Positions 5,916 to 7,655 of a stretch of 7,655 bases of DNA are shown here, one piece after another. Both the position numbers and the translations under genes were made by a program. Under the pieces are notes generated by a model. It saw nothing but the letters and a program-made list of their open reading frames with translations, had not been told where the DNA came from and made no database searches. Position 1 is the stretch's first letter. Every line of letters starts with the position of its first letter. This DNA is from GWA1-39-11 sp964360265 (GTDB lineage: Bacteria > Patescibacteriota > Microgenomatia > Levybacterales > GWA1-39-11): NCBI GenBank assembly GCA_964360265.1, contig CAYHUY010000025.1, positions 1-7,655 of the forward strand, written 5' to 3'.

Positions 5916-7100
5916 ATGCCAAACAGCAAGCTACTTATCCTCCTTCTTATTGCATTTATAGATTTACTGGGCTTTGGAATAGCAATTCCAATCTTGCCTC
6001 TTCTAATTAAAGACGTAGGGGGAAACCCTTTTTTGGTGGGTGTTGTAATTGCTCTTTTTTCCCTCTTCCAATTTATTTTTTCTCCAATTTTAGGACGACT
6101 TTCTGACAAATACGGGAGAAGACCAGTCTTAATAATTAGTTCAATTATTAATTCCCTGTCATATTTTTTGATTTTTTTCTTTCAAGGGTTTTGGATAATT
6201 ATTGCGGCACGTATCATTGCAGGAATTGGAAGTGCCAACATATCTGTAGCACAGGCATATGTGGCGGATACCACAGCATCACATGAAAGAACTAAGGCGA
6301 TGGCACTACTTGGAGCTGCTTTTGGTTTGGGTTTTATATTTGGACCTTTAATCGCAAGTGTTGTTTCAGGACTATTTGGAAGCACTGCTCCGTTCTTGAT
6401 TCCAGCACTTCTATCTTTAATTAATACATTATTAATTCTTGTAGTGCTGCCGGAATCAAATAAGGTCCTGCAAAAACATATCAAGATTGAATTAATCAAT
6501 ATAAGAGTAACGCGTGAAGTCTTACGCCCAAAGAATATGGCATTTCTTATGTTTCTGTTCTTTTTTGTAAATCTAACGATTGCCTTAATAATTGGTGTTT
6601 TCCCTCTATACGCGCAGCAGAGATTCGGCTGGAATGAAGCACAAAACGGATATTATTTTGCTCTAATTGGGGCAGGCTCTTTTATTACGCAAGCATATCT
6701 CATCAGGCTTCTATTGAAAAGGTTTACAGAGGCCGCGATTATAAGACTTGCGCTTCTGGTATTCGGACTGTCAATTGTTGGCGTAGGCTTATCTCCCAGT
6801 GGATTAATAACCTATATCCTGGGTCCATTTTCTTCTTTTGGATTCAGCCTCCTAACTGTTAACACCCAGAGTCTAATATCTCTTGAGTCAACAGAAGACA
6901 AACAGGGAATGGTATTAGGCGTTGCGCAATCTTTTGCCTCGCTTGCTCGTACAATAGGGCCGTTAATCGGAGGGGCAATGGCAACCTTTAATTTAGGACT
7001 CCCATATCTTGCCTCAGGATTTATGTCGCTTGCCATTTTACTTTTGGGGGGAAGTTATCTCAGGTATATGAAAACTCGCGAAAAACATAGTGTAAAATAA
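5916..7100 (+). CDS. Major facilitator superfamily exporter, DHA1 (TetA-like) family
   Basis: A 394-aa integral inner-membrane protein, the normal length for a 12-helix drug:H+ antiporter. The first helix carries an acidic residue (FIDLLGFG, Asp16) like TetA. The loop between helices 2 and 3 has the full MFS motif A, GRLSDKYGRRP (60-70). RIIAGIGSA (99-107) fits motif B. YVADTTASHER (115-125) and GAAFGLGFIFGP (133-144) follow the TetA pattern, including the antiporter motif C glycines and proline. A loop of about 25 residues around 181-206 (PESNK onwards) separates the two six-helix halves. GRTIGPLIGG-like residues (ARTIGPLIGG, 344-353) lie in the C-terminal half. The substrate cannot be told from the sequence; tetracycline, other drugs or metabolites are all possible. 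No regulator gene is adjacent. The gene is divergent from lon, across a 170-bp region, and has its own promoter. Confidence 0.93.
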   Translation: MPNSKLLILLLIAFIDLLGFGIAIPILPLLIKDVGGNPFLVGVVIALFSLFQFIFSPILGRLSDKYGRRPVLIISSIINSLSYFLIFFFQGFWIIIAARIIAGIGSANISVAQAYVADTTASHERTKAMALLGAAFGLGFIFGPLIASVVSGLFGSTAPFLIPALLSLINTLLILVVLPESNKVLQKHIKIELINIRVTREVLRPKNMAFLMFLFFFVNLTIALIIGVFPLYAQQRFGWNEAQNGYYFALIGAGSFITQAYLIRLLLKRFTEAAIIRLALLVFGLSIVGVGLSPSGLITYILGPFSSFGFSLLTVNTQSLISLESTEDKQGMVLGVAQSFASLARTIGPLIGGAMATFNLGLPYLASGFMSLAILLLGGSYLRYMKTREKHSVK

Positions 7101-7103
7101 GCA

Positions 7104-7132
7104 TTGACTGGAAAAAGAAATAAATTTATGAT
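7104..7132 (+). promoter_or_regulatory. Promoter of the RRM protein gene
   Basis: The -35 box TTGACT (7104-7109) and -10 box TATGAT (7127-7132) are each five of six to consensus, with an ideal 17-bp spacer. An overlapping extended -10, TGATACAAT (7129-7137), is an alternative; it would work without the -35, which would then be 22 bp away. The TGATACAAT string also occurs in the promoter of the exporter gene. The start would be near 7139-7144, leaving a leader of about 107-112 nt, far longer than those inferred for the other genes. The promoter begins only 3 bp after the exporter stop. Confidence 0.7.
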
Positions 7133-7207
7133 ACAATTTGTTTGTTAGTGTTATTTAACTCCCTTTATACAGTCGCGTTTCCTAAAAGAAAGAACGTCGA
7201 ATAATAA

Positions 7208-7243
7208 ATGGGTAGATCAAAACGCTTAAAAGATTGGAGGTGA
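7208..7243 (+). CDS. Possible 11-codon upstream ORF in the leader of the RRM gene
   Basis: An ATG at 7208 opens a short frame encoding MGRSKRLKDWR, which ends with TGA at 7241-7243. Its last codons (TGG AGG TGA) are part of the SD of the RRM gene, and the stop lies 7 nt before that gene's ATG. Ribosomes translating it would occupy or deliver themselves to the RRM start, so coupling or attenuation is conceivable. It has no strong SD of its own (only a weak purine run, AAGAAAGAA, about 10 nt upstream). Short ORFs of this size arise by chance, so coding is unproven. Confidence 0.25.
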   Translation: MGRSKRLKDWR

Positions 7244-7244
7244 T
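7236..7244 (+). promoter_or_regulatory. Strong Shine-Dalgarno site of the RRM gene
   Basis: GGAGGTGAT is nearly full anti-SD complementarity and sits 6 nt before the ATG at 7251, which fixes the start. It is the only strong SD in the window and contrasts with the SD-less starts of lon, the exporter and the methyltransferase-like gene. Confidence 0.9.
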
Positions 7245-7250
7245 TTACAC

Positions 7251-7580
7251 ATGAACAATAAATTATTCGTAGGGAGTCTTTCTTGGGGAACAACCGAGGA
7301 CGCACTTCGTACTTTATTTGCACAAGTCGGAACGGTAACCTCTGCAACTATCATTACTGATAGATACAGTGGAAAATCTAAGGGCTTTGGGTTTGTTGAA
7401 ATGGCTTCTCCTGAAGAGGCACAAAAAGCAATCGCTGAGCTCAATGGAAAGGACTTAGACGGAAGGCAAATTACGGTTTCTGAGGCTAAACCTCGTGAAC
7501 CAAGAGACAATCAAGGCGGCGGAGGAAATTACCGACGCGATGACAGAAGAAACGATAGACGCGGCGGAAACAACTACTAA
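7251..7580 (+). CDS. Small RRM-domain RNA-binding protein (Rbp-type) with a Gly/Arg-rich tail
   Basis: A 109-aa single-stranded RNA-binding protein. One RRM (about 3-81) shows RNP2 LFVGSL (5-10) and RNP1 KGFGFVEM (44-51), with the aromatic residues Phe6, Phe46 and Phe48 that stack on RNA bases. The domain continues with the typical AIAELNGKDLDGR (60-72) and ITVSEAKPRE. Residues 85-109 form a Gly-, Arg-, Asp- and Asn-rich tail (GGGGNYRRDDRR, RRGGNNY), like cyanobacterial Rbp proteins and eukaryotic glycine-rich RNA-binding proteins. Cyanobacterial relatives are often cold-induced and bind mRNA; a similar role as an RNA chaperone is an inference here. It has its own promoter, a leader of about 110 nt and a strong SD, suggesting high and possibly leader-regulated expression. 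It appears to be a single-gene transcript. Confidence 0.95.
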   Translation: MNNKLFVGSLSWGTTEDALRTLFAQVGTVTSATIITDRYSGKSKGFGFVEMASPEEAQKAIAELNGKDLDGRQITVSEAKPREPRDNQGGGGNYRRDDRRNDRRGGNNY

Positions 7581-7655
7581 TCTTCTAAGTCTCGCTTTCT
7601 ATTTTATTTTCAACGGATTCTTACATCTGTATGTTTTAGTGCCCAAAAACTGGCT
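7581..7655. other. Downstream flank of the RRM gene with no gene seen
   Basis: The 75 bp contain a pyrimidine-rich run (CGCTTTCTATTTTATTTTC, 7593-7611) but no preceding GC-rich hairpin, so it is not a convincing intrinsic terminator. No ORF or promoter that I can support begins here before the window ends. Confidence 0.4.

Noticed and set aside
7226..7510. Minus-strand ORF of 94 codons opposite the RRM gene
   Set aside because: The plus strand has a promoter, a strong SD and clear RNP1/RNP2 motifs; the minus frame is a shadow.
1..7655. CRISPR array or transposase/integrase gene
   Set aside because: No regularly spaced repeats and no recombinase motifs were found on either strand.

Overview
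The window looks like a compact, moderately AT-rich bacterial chromosome with tightly packed genes on both strands. All stops (TAA, TAG, TGA) fit the standard bacterial code; ispG ends in TGA, so UGA is not recoded. Several starts have a promoter -10 box only 9-15 nt upstream and no Shine-Dalgarno (SD) sequence. This suggests leaderless or near-leaderless mRNAs. Together with the small intergenic gaps and a tRNA without an encoded CCA, it is compatible with a Patescibacteria/CPR-like or other uncultured lineage, but I cannot place the organism firmly.

Layout. (1) 1-53: 3' part of a tRNA-Glu(CTC), followed by a short palindromic repeat-like block (54-110) into which the end of ispG runs. (2) 100-1281, minus: ispG of the MEP isoprenoid pathway, of the cyanobacterial/plant-like subtype. 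(3) 1404-2600, plus: a divergent protein with an unrecognised N-terminal half and a degenerate SAM-methyltransferase-like C-terminal half. (4) 2597-3331, minus: a protein with an RNLLVH (HEPN-like) N-terminal region and two CBS domains, convergent with the previous gene and overlapping it by 4 bp. (5) 3343-5745, minus: complete ATP-dependent protease Lon. (6) 5746-5915: divergent promoter region. (7) 5916-7100, plus: a TetA-like DHA1 major facilitator exporter. (8) 7251-7580, plus: a small RRM RNA-binding protein with its own promoter, a leader of about 110 nt, a strong SD and a possible 11-codon upstream ORF. (9) 7581-7655: no gene seen.

The most notable structure is a 15-bp perfect direct repeat (CTAGTCGGCGGCGAT) at 1344-1358 and 3343-3357. 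The right copy encodes the last four residues and stop of lon; the left copy lies upstream of ispG. Between them is a self-contained unit of about 2.0 kb: two convergent genes (the methyltransferase-like protein and the HEPN-like/CBS protein), each with a -10-type element just inside a repeat. This resembles a cassette inserted at the 3' end of lon, which would have separated lon from a formerly adjacent ispG. It is the best candidate here for an undescribed system, but the mobility and the joint function are inferences.

The other genes are housekeeping or common accessory functions: isoprenoid precursor synthesis, protein quality control, small-molecule efflux and RNA binding. Apart from the possible lon-CBS co-transcription, nothing in the sequence ties them into one pathway.
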